This document shows positions 1 through 6,003 of a stretch of 7,553 nt of DNA, piece after piece. This stretch comes from Bacillota bacterium (GTDB lineage: Bacteria; Armatimonadota; Hebobacteria; Hebobacterales; Hebobacteraceae), in the NCBI GenBank assembly GCA_030597345.1, contig JAUVSA010000104.1:1-7553 (forward strand), read 5' to 3'. Each line of letters begins with the position of its first letter. The first letter of the stretch is position 1. Below the pieces are notes generated by a model that was given only the letters and a program-made list of their open reading frames with translations, ran no database searches and was not told where the DNA came from. A program made the translations under genes and the position numbers.

Positions 1-1058
1 CAGATCGCCCGGGCGGCGGTGGCGTGATGCAGAGTGACGCGCCCGAGGGCGACATCGACGAGCGCGAACACGCTCGCGTTCCCACGCCAGCTCTCCGCGT
101 ACATCATCGTTCCCCGCGCCAGACCGGCGCCAGCAGAGAAGAATGGGAGCCAGGCGAGAGCGACAACCCCAAGCAGAGCCAGGGTGAAGGCGCGAGCATG
201 GGGACGGGCCGCCAGCAGCCAGACCGGCGCCACTATCAAGGCATAGCCTTTGGCGACGATGCTTGCGCCAAGAGCGGCTCCGGCCAGAGAGCGGCCACGT
301 GCGGAAGCGACCAGAGAGAGACGCATCGCGGCAACCAGCAGCAGTATGCCCAGGGCGTCGAAATGCCCGCGTGCCACGACCTCGCACACGACGAGTGGAT
401 GCCAAGCGTACAGGATCACCCAGGAACGAGGCCGGCCCAGGCGGGCGAGGAGCCCAGGCAGCAGCAGCAACGTGAGTATGTCGAAGGCGGCGAAGAGCAG
501 CTTCAGGCCGATGACGCGGTGGATTGGGAGAATGCCGGCGAGGGCGAAGACGTACTGCGCGAGCGGCGGATATGCGGCCGGCACCGATTTGTGCTGAACG
601 AGAGGCCAGACCCAGGCACGAAGATGGGCAAGCTGGGGGGAGGCGGGAGGCTCCGCGTAGGGGTTGAAGCCGGCGCGAACAACACGCCCCTCCCACAGGT
701 ACCGATAGATGTCGGAAGTGGTGGCCGGGAGAACGGGCGCGACGCTGAGGCGAAACAGGATCCCCGCGATGACGATCCCCCAGGCGAGGCGCCCGGGTCG
801 GGAGACGCTGGAGCGCAAGACAATGGACACTGCGAGCAGGAAGACGACGAAGGCTGCAAAGAAGAGCCTGATCTGAAGAGCGCGCATGTCGAGCGTGCGG
901 TTGGTGTGGGCGAACTCCCAGAAAAGCCACCCGAGGATGACTGCGCTGACGGCAAGACAGGGCGCCACCACTCGGTCTCGCCACCTCGACAGGGCGGGGC
1001 TGGTCGGCACGACGGAATCCCGCGGGGGCTCGCGGCCGCTCTCGGTCTGCAGCGTCAT
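1..1058 (-). CDS. Polytopic membrane glycosyltransferase, GT-C fold / GT87-like (C-terminus beyond window)
   Basis: The frame is open from ATG at 1058 to the left edge, giving 352 residues with no stop, so the C-terminus is missing. The protein is strongly hydrophobic: membrane stretches are visible near residues 31-50, 62-81, 91-110, 184-204, 235-250, 259-283 and 291-310. Between the third and fourth lies a loop with S115-D116-I-Y-R119-Y, W122-E-G124-R and G130-F-N-P-Y134. This matches the acidic first-loop signature of polyprenol-phosphate-sugar-dependent mannosyltransferases and DUF2029/GT87 proteins. Later W219-H-P221 and G231-H-F-D234 also fit the family. Inference: it transfers a sugar from a lipid-phosphate donor on the outer face of the membrane. 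It starts 6 nt after the permease stop, so it may be co-transcribed, but nothing links it to sulfur. The ribosome site is ordinary to weak: AGGAGG lies 15 nt upstream. The exact acceptor and donor cannot be told. Confidence 0.8.
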   Translation of the reverse strand, partial: MTLQTESGREPPRDSVVPTSPALSRWRDRVVAPCLAVSAVILGWLFWEFAHTNRTLDMRALQIRLFFAAFVVFLLAVSIVLRSSVSRPGRLAWGIVIAGILFRLSVAPVLPATTSDIYRYLWEGRVVRAGFNPYAEPPASPQLAHLRAWVWPLVQHKSVPAAYPPLAQYVFALAGILPIHRVIGLKLLFAAFDILTLLLLPGLLARLGRPRSWVILYAWHPLVVCEVVARGHFDALGILLLVAAMRLSLVASARGRSLAGAALGASIVAKGYALIVAPVWLLAARPHARAFTLALLGVVALAWLPFFSAGAGLARGTMMYAESWRGNASVFALVDVALGRVTLHHATAARAI

Positions 1059-1064
1059 CGCGGC

Positions 1065-2069
1065 TCAGCCCGTCCTCCTGATGATCTTCACCCCCAGCCA
1101 GGCGCCAAAGAGTATCGCCGGCAGATAAAGCCACCCGCTGACGGAGAGCGACGGAATCGCGCTGAAAACTCCGCCTATGTTACAGCCGTGCGCAGTTTGT
1201 ATACCCCAGCCCATGAGAATACCGCCGCCGAGCCCGTTGATGACTTCCACACGCCGCCGGGGCCAGCGAAAACTCAAGCCCCTGCCCACGGCTCCGGCGA
1301 CGAGGGCCCCCAACACCATACAGCCATCCAGCGCAAGCAAGGGCAGCGCGGCCCGAACAGTGGCCTGAGAGGGACCTCCCGAGAGGACACCCGGGACCAG
1401 TGTGAGGGGGTAGCCCACTGTCCACGGCATCACGGCTGCCATTTGGACTGTGTTCAACACGCCCAGCAGGACTCCCCCGACCACTGGAGGCGTAAGCAAC
1501 GCACGGGCTCTGGCGCGCCAAGGCTCGGGCGCGGCGGGGCGACGAGGGGCGGCTCCGCTGCGCGCCAGGACGATCCAAAGGACCGCGAGCACCGCGATTG
1601 TCATGAGGAAGCCTGCACCGGGACCGATCAATTGTGCAAGTGAGGGACCGGACCGGAGGGGGATCAGCTCGCGGAGATACAGTCCTCGGAACGGATTCAG
1701 CGCGGCGCCGGCGATGATTCCTGCCAGCACGGCCCAAGCTATCGCGTAGCCTTCGCCAATCCGCTGGAGCGTGCCCGCCGCGCACATACCGGAGATGACC
1801 ATGCCGATGCCAAAGAGGACTCCGCCGAGGAGCGTGCTTCCTCCGGCGGGAAGCGTCAACAGGTTGCCGTGCCCCTGGATGCCAAGGTGGCTTCTCGCCA
1901 GTGACACTGCGCCGAAGCCAACGGTGGCCGTCAACAGGCCCGCCATCACGCCATATACCGCGTAGCGGGTGCGAAGCAGGAACAGCTCGTAGGCGGCTCG
2001 CGCGAAGCAGAAGCTGCTGCGCTGCAGCACGATCCCGTAGGCGAATCCCAATAGCGCAAAGACGAGCAT
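1065..2069 (-). CDS. yeeE: YeeE/YedE-family (TsuA-like) thiosulfate/sulfur-compound permease
   Basis: A 334-residue, very hydrophobic protein with about nine to ten membrane segments. It has the duplicated architecture of the YeeE/YedE (DUF395) family, its two halves joined by a basic, proline-rich loop near residues 170-195. Three family-defining cysteine motifs are present: R17-S-S-F-C21-F, G94-M-C96-A-A-G-T, and H295-G-C296-N-I-G-G. In the structurally studied thiosulfate channel TsuA, three such cysteines line the pore and are proposed to relay thiosulfate by transient S-H...S contacts. All three are kept here, which argues for an active transporter. The start is the first ATG; an in-frame TGA lies 19 codons upstream. 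It sits 133 bp after the second carrier gene, on the same strand as the sulfur cluster. E. coli yeeE (tsuA) is paired with a TusA-type protein (tsuB), and this window also has a tusA-type gene. Thiosulfate as substrate is inferred from the family; related members carry other sulfur or selenium compounds. Confidence 0.88.
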   Translation of the reverse strand: MLVFALLGFAYGIVLQRSSFCFARAAYELFLLRTRYAVYGVMAGLLTATVGFGAVSLARSHLGIQGHGNLLTLPAGGSTLLGGVLFGIGMVISGMCAAGTLQRIGEGYAIAWAVLAGIIAGAALNPFRGLYLRELIPLRSGPSLAQLIGPGAGFLMTIAVLAVLWIVLARSGAAPRRPAAPEPWRARARALLTPPVVGGVLLGVLNTVQMAAVMPWTVGYPLTLVPGVLSGGPSQATVRAALPLLALDGCMVLGALVAGAVGRGLSFRWPRRRVEVINGLGGGILMGWGIQTAHGCNIGGVFSAIPSLSVSGWLYLPAILFGAWLGVKIIRRTG

Positions 2070-2202
2070 GAGGTTCCGGCGTCTTCCTGGCGTTTCTAGG
2101 CGGCGGCCGCTGTCCTCTGTTCACAGCCCCTGGAGGCGACCGCGGCTGGCGCCTTGGGCCTGAGAACTGGGGGCCGCGTGGTCAGCGGCGGGTGGCCAGC
2201 CT

Positions 2203-2493
2203 TCAACCCCCGGCCAGCGGCAGGAGCAGACTGATCACATCGCCTGCCTTGACCCGCGTGGCCTGGCTGTCGTGAACCGGTTCACCATCGAGCAGCACTA
2301 TCAGGCTCCGCCACCGGTTGCCTTGGCCATCGAAGATGAACGAGCGGACGTCGTCGTCGCGCTCCTCCACGAAACGCACCAGTACCTCCTCGACGGTGGC
2401 TCCGGCACAAGGGAGGCGGACCTCGGGCTGCCCAACGGCAGCGCGCAAGGGCCCATACAGGCGCAGAGCGATCAAGTTATTGTCACTGGTCAC
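2203..2493 (-). CDS. MoaD/ThiS-family ubiquitin-like sulfur carrier with free C-terminal Gly-Gly
   Basis: A 96-residue beta-grasp protein. The N-terminal strand (residues 7-13), a helix starting at TVEEVL (33-38), the V66-L-L-D-G turn and the terminal L-L-P-L-A-G-G follow the MoaD/ThiS pattern. The chain ends exactly at Gly95-Gly96, so it can be adenylated directly and converted to a thiocarboxylate without proteolysis. The start is GTG at 2493, overlapping the E1 gene's stop as GTGA, with AGGAGG seven nt upstream. The overlap makes the upstream MoeB/ThiF protein its likely activating enzyme. No MoaE or ThiG is in the window, so a molybdopterin or thiazole role cannot be assigned. It may be a second carrier for amino-acid sulfur or a MoaD serving cofactor synthesis elsewhere. 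It is clearly different in sequence from the CysO-like carrier in the same cluster. Confidence 0.86.
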   Translation of the reverse strand: MTSDNNLIALRLYGPLRAAVGQPEVRLPCAGATVEEVLVRFVEERDDDVRSFIFDGQGNRWRSLIVLLDGEPVHDSQATRVKAGDVISLLLPLAGG

Positions 2494-3332
2494 GATGTAA
2501 CCTCCTCAGAGACTGCTGCTGTTCCGCGCCCGCGAAGGCTGCAGAACTCCTCGTAGTCAATCAACTCGGTAACAGTCGGATTGTCGCCGCATACAGGGCA
2601 CTCCGGCTGACGCACTACGGCCACTTCCCGGAAGGTCATGTCCAGCGCGTTGTAGAGCAGCAGCCGTCCTGCAAGGGGATTGCCTATCCCCAAGATGAGC
2701 TTCAGCACCTCGGCCGCCTGGATCGTGCCCACCACTCCGGCGGTGGCCCCGAGTATGCCGGCCTCCTGGCAGCTTGGCACCATTCCCGGCGGAGGAGGCT
2801 CAGGGTACAGACAACGGTAACATGGGCCCTGCCCCGGTATGATCGTCGTCACCTGTCCCTCAAAGCGCAGGATGCCCGCGTGCGACAGCGGTTTGCCGCT
2901 CATGACGCAGGCATCGTTGACCAGATAGCGCGTGGGGAAGTTGTCGCTGCCATCGACGACAATGTCATAGTCACGGATTATGTCCAGTATGTTGGCCGAG
3001 CTCAGTCGCAAGTCGTGGGTGACGACCCGCACGTCTGGGTTGATGGCCTCCATCGTCTCTCTTGCTGAGAGACACTTGCTTCGTCCAACATCCGAGGTGG
3101 CGTGCAGCACCTGGCGCTGCAGGTTGCTCAGCTCGACCACGTCGGAATCCACGAGACCAATAGTGCCGACTCCCGCCGCGGCCAGGTAGAGACAGACGGG
3201 GGAGCCCAAGCCGCCGGCTCCAACAACGAGTACCTTTGATTCGAGCAGCTTCCGCTGCCCTTTGCCGCCGACCTCAGGTAGGATGATGTGGCGACTATAA
3301 CGCTCGATTTGTTCCTCTGTGAAGGCTGTCAC
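2490..3332 (-). CDS. moeB: MoeB/ThiF-type E1-like adenylyltransferase activating ubiquitin-like sulfur carriers
   Basis: A 280-residue E1-like enzyme that uses ATP to adenylate the C-terminal glycine of a MoaD/ThiS/CysO carrier. Numbered from GTG at 3332, all key positions fall where they do in E. coli MoeB: R14 in the ERYSRH motif, the ATP loop G38-A-G-G-L-G43, D62 and D64, R73 in NLQRQ, K86, and D130 in DGSDN. The zinc pairs are C171-x2-C174 and C245-x2-C248. C188 in SCQEAG corresponds to the conserved cysteine that in ThiF forms an acyl-disulfide with its carrier. There is no C-terminal rhodanese domain, so sulfur must come from another donor such as TusA or free sulfide. A GTG directly after the preceding stop (3389) would add 19 residues, but the inner GTG has a proper GGAG and fits the family start. 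Overlap with the following carrier gene and proximity to the CysO-like gene suggest it serves both. Confidence 0.93.
   Translation of the reverse strand: MTAFTEEQIERYSRHIILPEVGGKGQRKLLESKVLVVGAGGLGSPVCLYLAAAGVGTIGLVDSDVVELSNLQRQVLHATSDVGRSKCLSARETMEAINPDVRVVTHDLRLSSANILDIIRDYDIVVDGSDNFPTRYLVNDACVMSGKPLSHAGILRFEGQVTTIIPGQGPCYRCLYPEPPPPGMVPSCQEAGILGATAGVVGTIQAAEVLKLILGIGNPLAGRLLLYNALDMTFREVAVVRQPECPVCGDNPTVTELIDYEEFCSLRGRGTAAVSEEVTS
2501..2506 (-). promoter_or_regulatory. Shine-Dalgarno AGGAGG for the second carrier gene
   Basis: A perfect AGGAGG on the minus strand, 7 nt before the GTG at 2493. It lies inside the last codons of the E1 gene. It supports the GTG as the true start and suggests strong, partly independent initiation for the small carrier, in line with a need for more carrier than enzyme. 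Confidence 0.7.
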
Positions 3333-3340
3333 AGCATCTA

Positions 3341-3344
3341 CTCC
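3341..3344 (-). promoter_or_regulatory. Shine-Dalgarno GGAG that decides the moeB start
   Basis: GGAG on the minus strand lies 8 nt before the GTG at 3332. The competing GTG at 3389 directly follows the stop of the NIL gene, has no good ribosome site and would add a non-conserved tail. The inner start also brings residue numbering into register with E. coli MoeB. Confidence 0.65.
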
Positions 3345-3389
3345 ATGTAGCTCGCAGCTGCGGGGATCTCCCGCTCTGGCAAACCGCAC

Positions 3390-3629
3390 CTACTCCAGGA
3401 TGTCGCCCTCAACCGGCGCCACCTGAACACCTTGTTGCTGCAGGTAGCGAATGCCTCGCTCGAGGTTGTCTTCTGTTCCCTCCAGTTCCAGCACCAGCTC
3501 TCCGACGGTCTCGGTCACCCTCGCGCGGCGGATGTTGGGGATGATGTCGAAGTCCTTCGCCATGCGAAACGTGACGGGCTCCTTGATCAGCTCTTGCGGG
3601 AAGGTCAGCTTCACCGCCTTCTTAGCCAT
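3390..3629 (-). CDS. Stand-alone NIL-domain protein
   Basis: A 79-residue protein made up almost entirely of one NIL domain, the small ferredoxin-like fold also found at the C-terminus of the methionine importer ATPase MetN. Matching features are the opening V-K-L-T-F-P stretch (residues 6-11), E17-P-V, I32 and the N32-I-R-R-A-R-V-T-E region, the G43-E-L-V-L-E-L-E strand, a helix around 53-65, and a closing Q66-G-V-Q-V strand. There is no cysteine, no ferredoxin extension and no ATPase. The start ATG has GGAGG 9 nt upstream. It is 64 nt after the CysO-like gene and 57 nt before the E1 start. In MetN the domain binds methionine for feedback control; in archaeal homocysteine synthesis, NIL-ferredoxin proteins act with a DUF39 protein. 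Here it might sense methionine or cysteine, or act as a scaffold. That role is inferred from neighbours only. Confidence 0.85.
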   Translation of the reverse strand: MAKKAVKLTFPQELIKEPVTFRMAKDFDIIPNIRRARVTETVGELVLELEGTEDNLERGIRYLQQQGVQVAPVEGDILE

Positions 3630-3693
3630 CCGGCTTCACCTCCGTGGTCGAACTACTCGATTGTCAGATGCACCGGCCCCGTTCGACTCATCC

Positions 3694-3984
3694 TCAGCCG
3701 CACGCCGGTCCGCCGCCCGCGATGGCCGGCACAATGGAGATCTCGTCGCCATCGCTGAGCGCAGTGTCCTCGCCCTTAAGGAAGCGGATGTCCTCGTCGT
3801 TCACGTAGACATTGACGAACCGCCTCAGGGTACCCCCATCGTCGTACAGACGCTCTCTGATGCCAGGGTACCTCTCCTCCAGATTCGCCAACACTTCTCT
3901 CAGGGTTTCGCCAGAGGCCTCCAGCTCTGGCTGGTGGTCGGTCAAGGGCTGCAGGGGTGTGGGGATCCTCACTTTCACTGACAT
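3694..3984 (-). CDS. cysO: CysO-like ubiquitin-fold sulfur carrier with masked C-terminus (GG + GPACG)
   Basis: A 96-residue MoaD/ThiS-family protein closely resembling mycobacterial CysO: the N-terminal I-P-T-P-L-Q-P-L-T segment (7-15), a helix from E26-T-L-R-E-V-L, E37-R-Y-P-G-I-R-E-R-L, F56-V-N-V-Y-V-N-D-E-D-I-R67, G79-D-E-I-S-I-V-P86. The functional end A87-I-A-G90-G91 is not the C-terminus: five residues, G92-P-A-C95-G96, follow before TGA. Carriers of this type can be adenylated only on a terminal Gly-Gly, so this should be a pro-form that needs trimming, most simply by the JAMM peptidase encoded 9 nt upstream. Once loaded, the thiocarboxylate would donate sulfur to a PLP enzyme (CysM in M. 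tuberculosis). AGGAGG lies 12 nt before the ATG, and the JAMM gene's TGA overlaps this region, so coupled translation is likely. Confidence 0.92.
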   Translation of the reverse strand: MSVKVRIPTPLQPLTDHQPELEASGETLREVLANLEERYPGIRERLYDDGGTLRRFVNVYVNDEDIRFLKGEDTALSDGDEISIVPAIAGGGPACG

Positions 3985-3993
3985 GGTCTCATT

Positions 3994-4536
3994 TCACCTC
4001 CTCAGAGCAGATGATTGTCGACAGGCCCCGGTCCGCGTCGAACAGGGGCCGTCACTGAGCTCGATCGGACACTCGCGGAAGCGACGCTGCTCCTCCTCGT
4101 AGCTCCACGCTCTAAGCTCCGTCTCGCCTCCCTCCGTCACGGCCACAATCAGGTATATATAGCCCTGCCAGGCGAATTCCCCGTCTGTCGGCGACGGGAC
4201 TGGCGGGTGATCTGGGTGAGAGTGATAGAAGCCGATGATCTCGCGGCCCTCGCTGTCCGCCGCGTGATCCAGCTTCAGAATCTGTCGTGGATCGATCTCA
4301 TAGCGGTCACGGGTTCGCACAGCCTCGCGATTCCGCGCGGCATGGACCGAGCAGACAACGGACGAGTTTCCCCGCACGCCGATCAGAATGCCGCAGCATT
4401 CCTCGGGGTAGGCGTTCCGCGCGTGCTCGACGAGTTGTGACCTCTGGGCCGCCGTGAGAACGACCACAGCTCCGGTGCTGGTACGGGCCGCGGGCCGCTC
4501 GCGGGCGATCCGGCCTTGCTCGTTGCCTCCAGTCAT
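3994..4536 (-). CDS. mec: JAMM/MPN+ zinc metallopeptidase, Mec-like (M67 family)
   Basis: A 180-residue protein with a complete JAMM zinc site: glutamate E46 in PEECCG, then H105-x-H107-P108, P114-S115 and D118 in the canonical HxHPx5PSx2D spacing. Family role: Mec removes the new cysteine from CysO-cysteine in M. tuberculosis, while QbsD and HcyD trim C-terminal tails from carriers QbsE and HcyS. Here either or both jobs are plausible, because the next gene encodes a carrier with a five-residue tail after Gly-Gly. The ATG overlaps the threonine synthase stop as ATGA, with GGAG 11 nt upstream. The first 25 or so residues and the Cys/Arg-rich last 20 extend beyond the usual domain of about 130-140 residues and are not recognisable. 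A later GTG near residue 24 is possible but has a poorly spaced ribosome site. Confidence 0.92.
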   Translation of the reverse strand: MTGGNEQGRIARERPAARTSTGAVVVLTAAQRSQLVEHARNAYPEECCGILIGVRGNSSVVCSVHAARNREAVRTRDRYEIDPRQILKLDHAADSEGREIIGFYHSHPDHPPVPSPTDGEFAWQGYIYLIVAVTEGGETELRAWSYEEEQRRFRECPIELSDGPCSTRTGACRQSSALRR

Positions 4537-5795
4537 GCCGCTGCCAGCTCCAACAGCTTCCCCGCGCGGTCCTCGAACGAGGCCAGCGACGGCTCGATTG
4601 TGAGGGCCTCTCCAAGGCGCCCGGACATGGGTTCCGTAGTCTTGAGACCGTTGCCGGTGACGCAGGCCACGATGCTCTCGTCCCTGGGGATGCGTCCTGA
4701 ATCAATCAGCTTCTTGAGCACCGCGATGGTGACGCCGCCGGCGGTCTCAGTGAAAATGCCCTCGGTTCGCGCCAGGAGTCTGATGCCTTCGATGATCTCC
4801 TGGTCGGACGCAATGTCGCCATAGCCGCCACTCTCGGACACCGCCTTCAGCACGTAGTACCCGTCGGCCGGATTGCCGATGGCCAAGGAGAGAGCGATTG
4901 TCTGAGGGCTGCGAACCGGGCGAATGATGTCAGTTCCCTCCCGGATCGCGTCCACCACAGGCGAGCACCCCTCCGGCTGTGCCGCGTATAGCCGCGACGG
5001 GAGTTCGGGGATCAGCCCGAGCTCGTGCAACTCCCTGAACCCCTTCCAGACCTTCGGCAGCAGGGTGCCTCCGGCCACCGGCAGCACCACGTGTTCCGGC
5101 GCGCGCCAGCCCAGCTGCTCCGCAATCTCGAAGGCGCATGTCTTCGCTCCTTCGGTGTAGTAGGGGCGGAGATTCACGTTGACAAAGGCCCACGGATACT
5201 TGGCCGCGATCTCAGTGCAGAGCCGGTTCACTTCGTCGTAGGTGCCCTTCACAGAGATCAGGGACGGCCCGTAGACGAGGGTGCCCAGCACCTTGCCCAG
5301 CTCCAGGCCTGCCGGGATGAAGATCACCGCTCTCAGGCCGGCAACGGCGGCGTGGGCGGCAACCGCGTTTGCCAGGTTCCCCGTGGAGGCGCATCCGACG
5401 GTATCGAAGCCGAGCTCGATGGCGCGGGAGAGCGCGACCGGCACCACGCGGTCCTTGTACGAAAGCGTCGGACGGTTGACGGAGTCATCCTTGAGATAGA
5501 GATCCTGCACTCCGAGCTCCCGAGCCAGGTTGTCGGCCCGCACCAAGGGGGTGAAGCCGGAGTTGAGCCCATGGGCCGGCTCACCCGCGATGGGAAGCAG
5601 CTCGCGATAGCGCCAGAGATTCTGGGGTCGGGAGGCGATGGTATCGGCGGACATGACTCGACGGATGCGGTCGTAGTCGTACGTGACCTCCAGGGGCCCA
5701 AAGCAGTATTCGCAGGAATAGACGGCCTTGGCCGGATAGTCGCGCCCACATTCCTGACATCTCAGACCCGTCGTGTAGCAGTTGCTCGCAGTCAT
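4533..5795 (-). CDS. thrC: Threonine synthase-type PLP enzyme with N-terminal zinc ribbon
   Basis: A 420-residue fold-type II PLP enzyme. An N-terminal zinc ribbon is formed by C13-x2-C16 and C28-x2-C31. The PLP lysine is K114 in SYKDR; the cofactor/substrate loops are C135-A-S-T-G-N-L, P239-V-A-G-G-T and the C-terminal T380-G-N-G-L-K. The long stretch around residues 175-230 (GTYDEVN, NVNLRPYYTEGAKT) is typical of cyanobacterial/Chloroflexi-type threonine synthases. The family reaction converts O-phosphohomoserine to threonine and phosphate. The start ATG has GGGGAG 8 nt upstream. Its stop overlaps the JAMM peptidase start, and the carrier and E1 genes follow, the place held by cysM or metY in comparable systems. 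It may therefore be a plain threonine synthase or an enzyme using the carrier thiocarboxylate on a phosphorylated amino acid. Cysteate synthase, a known ThrC paralogue that uses sulfite, is another option. Sequence alone favours threonine synthase. Confidence 0.9.
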   Translation of the reverse strand: MTASNCYTTGLRCQECGRDYPAKAVYSCEYCFGPLEVTYDYDRIRRVMSADTIASRPQNLWRYRELLPIAGEPAHGLNSGFTPLVRADNLARELGVQDLYLKDDSVNRPTLSYKDRVVPVALSRAIELGFDTVGCASTGNLANAVAAHAAVAGLRAVIFIPAGLELGKVLGTLVYGPSLISVKGTYDEVNRLCTEIAAKYPWAFVNVNLRPYYTEGAKTCAFEIAEQLGWRAPEHVVLPVAGGTLLPKVWKGFRELHELGLIPELPSRLYAAQPEGCSPVVDAIREGTDIIRPVRSPQTIALSLAIGNPADGYYVLKAVSESGGYGDIASDQEIIEGIRLLARTEGIFTETAGGVTIAVLKKLIDSGRIPRDESIVACVTGNGLKTTEPMSGRLGEALTIEPSLASFEDRAGKLLELAAA

Positions 5796-5857
5796 CCCCG
5801 CTTCTCCCCTTGCTATGCCAGGCCGCCCATCACGCGTCCGACCCGGCGCTTTCTAGA

Positions 5858-5917
5858 GCGCATTTCATAACCCTCACTCGCTTGGCTGTCCGCTAGAGAC
5901 GCTGGCATGAAATGCGC
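5858..5917 (-). repeat. 60-bp element with 11-bp inverted ends (GCGCATTTCAT)
   Basis: GCGCATTTCAT at 5858-5868 is the exact reverse complement of ATGAAATGCGC at 5907-5917. It lies between tusA and thrC. The left end continues as AACCCTC, close to the end of the neighbouring element at 5943-6003, so the two look related. The strand is arbitrary. No coding potential is seen inside. No uridine run follows the stem in the transcript, so it is not a classical terminator. Confidence 0.7.
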
Positions 5918-5921
5918 CTGT

Positions 5922-5983
5922 TGGAGCCTGGCGGCTTGTGCTGCTGTTTCATAACCTCAGGCAGCACAAGCTGCCAGACTCCA
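5922..5983. repeat. Imperfect 23-bp inverted repeat
   Basis: Positions 5922-5944 pair with 5961-5983 with only two mismatches in 23, around a 16-nt loop. The arms carry the core GGCTTGTGCTGC / GCAGCACAAGC. It overlaps the element at 5943-6003 so that the two stems cannot be nested: one arm lies inside the other's loop, giving alternative folds or a pseudoknot in the tusA-thrC transcript. Confidence 0.65.
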
Positions 5984-6003
5984 GATGGAGGTTATGAAAC
6001 AGC
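5943..6003. repeat. 61-bp palindromic element with perfect 16-bp arms, reaching into tusA
   Basis: The arms 5943-5958 (GCTGTTTCATAACCTC) and 5988-6003 are perfect reverse complements. A small inner stem GGCAGC-acaa-GCTGCC occupies 5960-5975. Read on the minus strand, the right arm encodes the last codons of tusA (GCT GTT TCA TAA), so the element provides the final Ala-Val-Ser and the stop. It is the same total length as the element at 7304-7364. The form suggests a small non-autonomous (REP/MITE-like) repeat that can also fold as a stable mRNA hairpin; mobility is inferred. Confidence 0.75.

Noticed and set aside
503..955. Minus-strand frame rich in Ser/Pro
   Set aside because: It is in another frame of the glycosyltransferase, low complexity and without a ribosome site. 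The frame starting at 1058 gives a coherent membrane protein with family motifs.
24..1643. Long plus-strand open frame (539 codons)
   Set aside because: It runs antisense to the glycosyltransferase and the YeeE-type permease. Its product is rich in Gly, Arg, Asp and Gln with no recognisable domain. GC-rich genes commonly leave such long antisense frames.
1180..2124. Second minus-strand frame across the permease (314 codons)
   Set aside because: It is Arg/Pro-rich without hydrophobic segments or motifs, and is an off-frame shadow of the permease.
2070..2202. Riboswitch or promoter before the permease gene
   Set aside because: I looked for paired elements, SAM- or cobalamin-type conserved boxes and -35/-10 pairs on the minus strand and saw nothing convincing.
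3333..3389. N-terminal extension of the E1 from GTG at 3389
   Set aside because: The added residues are not conserved and lack a ribosome site. GTG at 3332 has GGAG and puts R14, G38-43, R73, K86 and D130 in register with E. coli MoeB.
3975..3992. Five-codon reading frame from ATG at 3992, well placed after AGGAGG
   Set aside because: It ends at once in TGA and overlaps the cysO start in another frame. It might aid coupling, but nothing supports a real peptide.
5025..5870. Plus-strand frame of 281 codons opposite threonine synthase
   Set aside because: It is antisense to a strongly supported gene and its translation shows no known domain.
5858..6003. Rho-independent terminator between tusA and thrC
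   Set aside because: The stems are strong, but no T-run follows them in the direction of transcription, so I call repeats and not a terminator.
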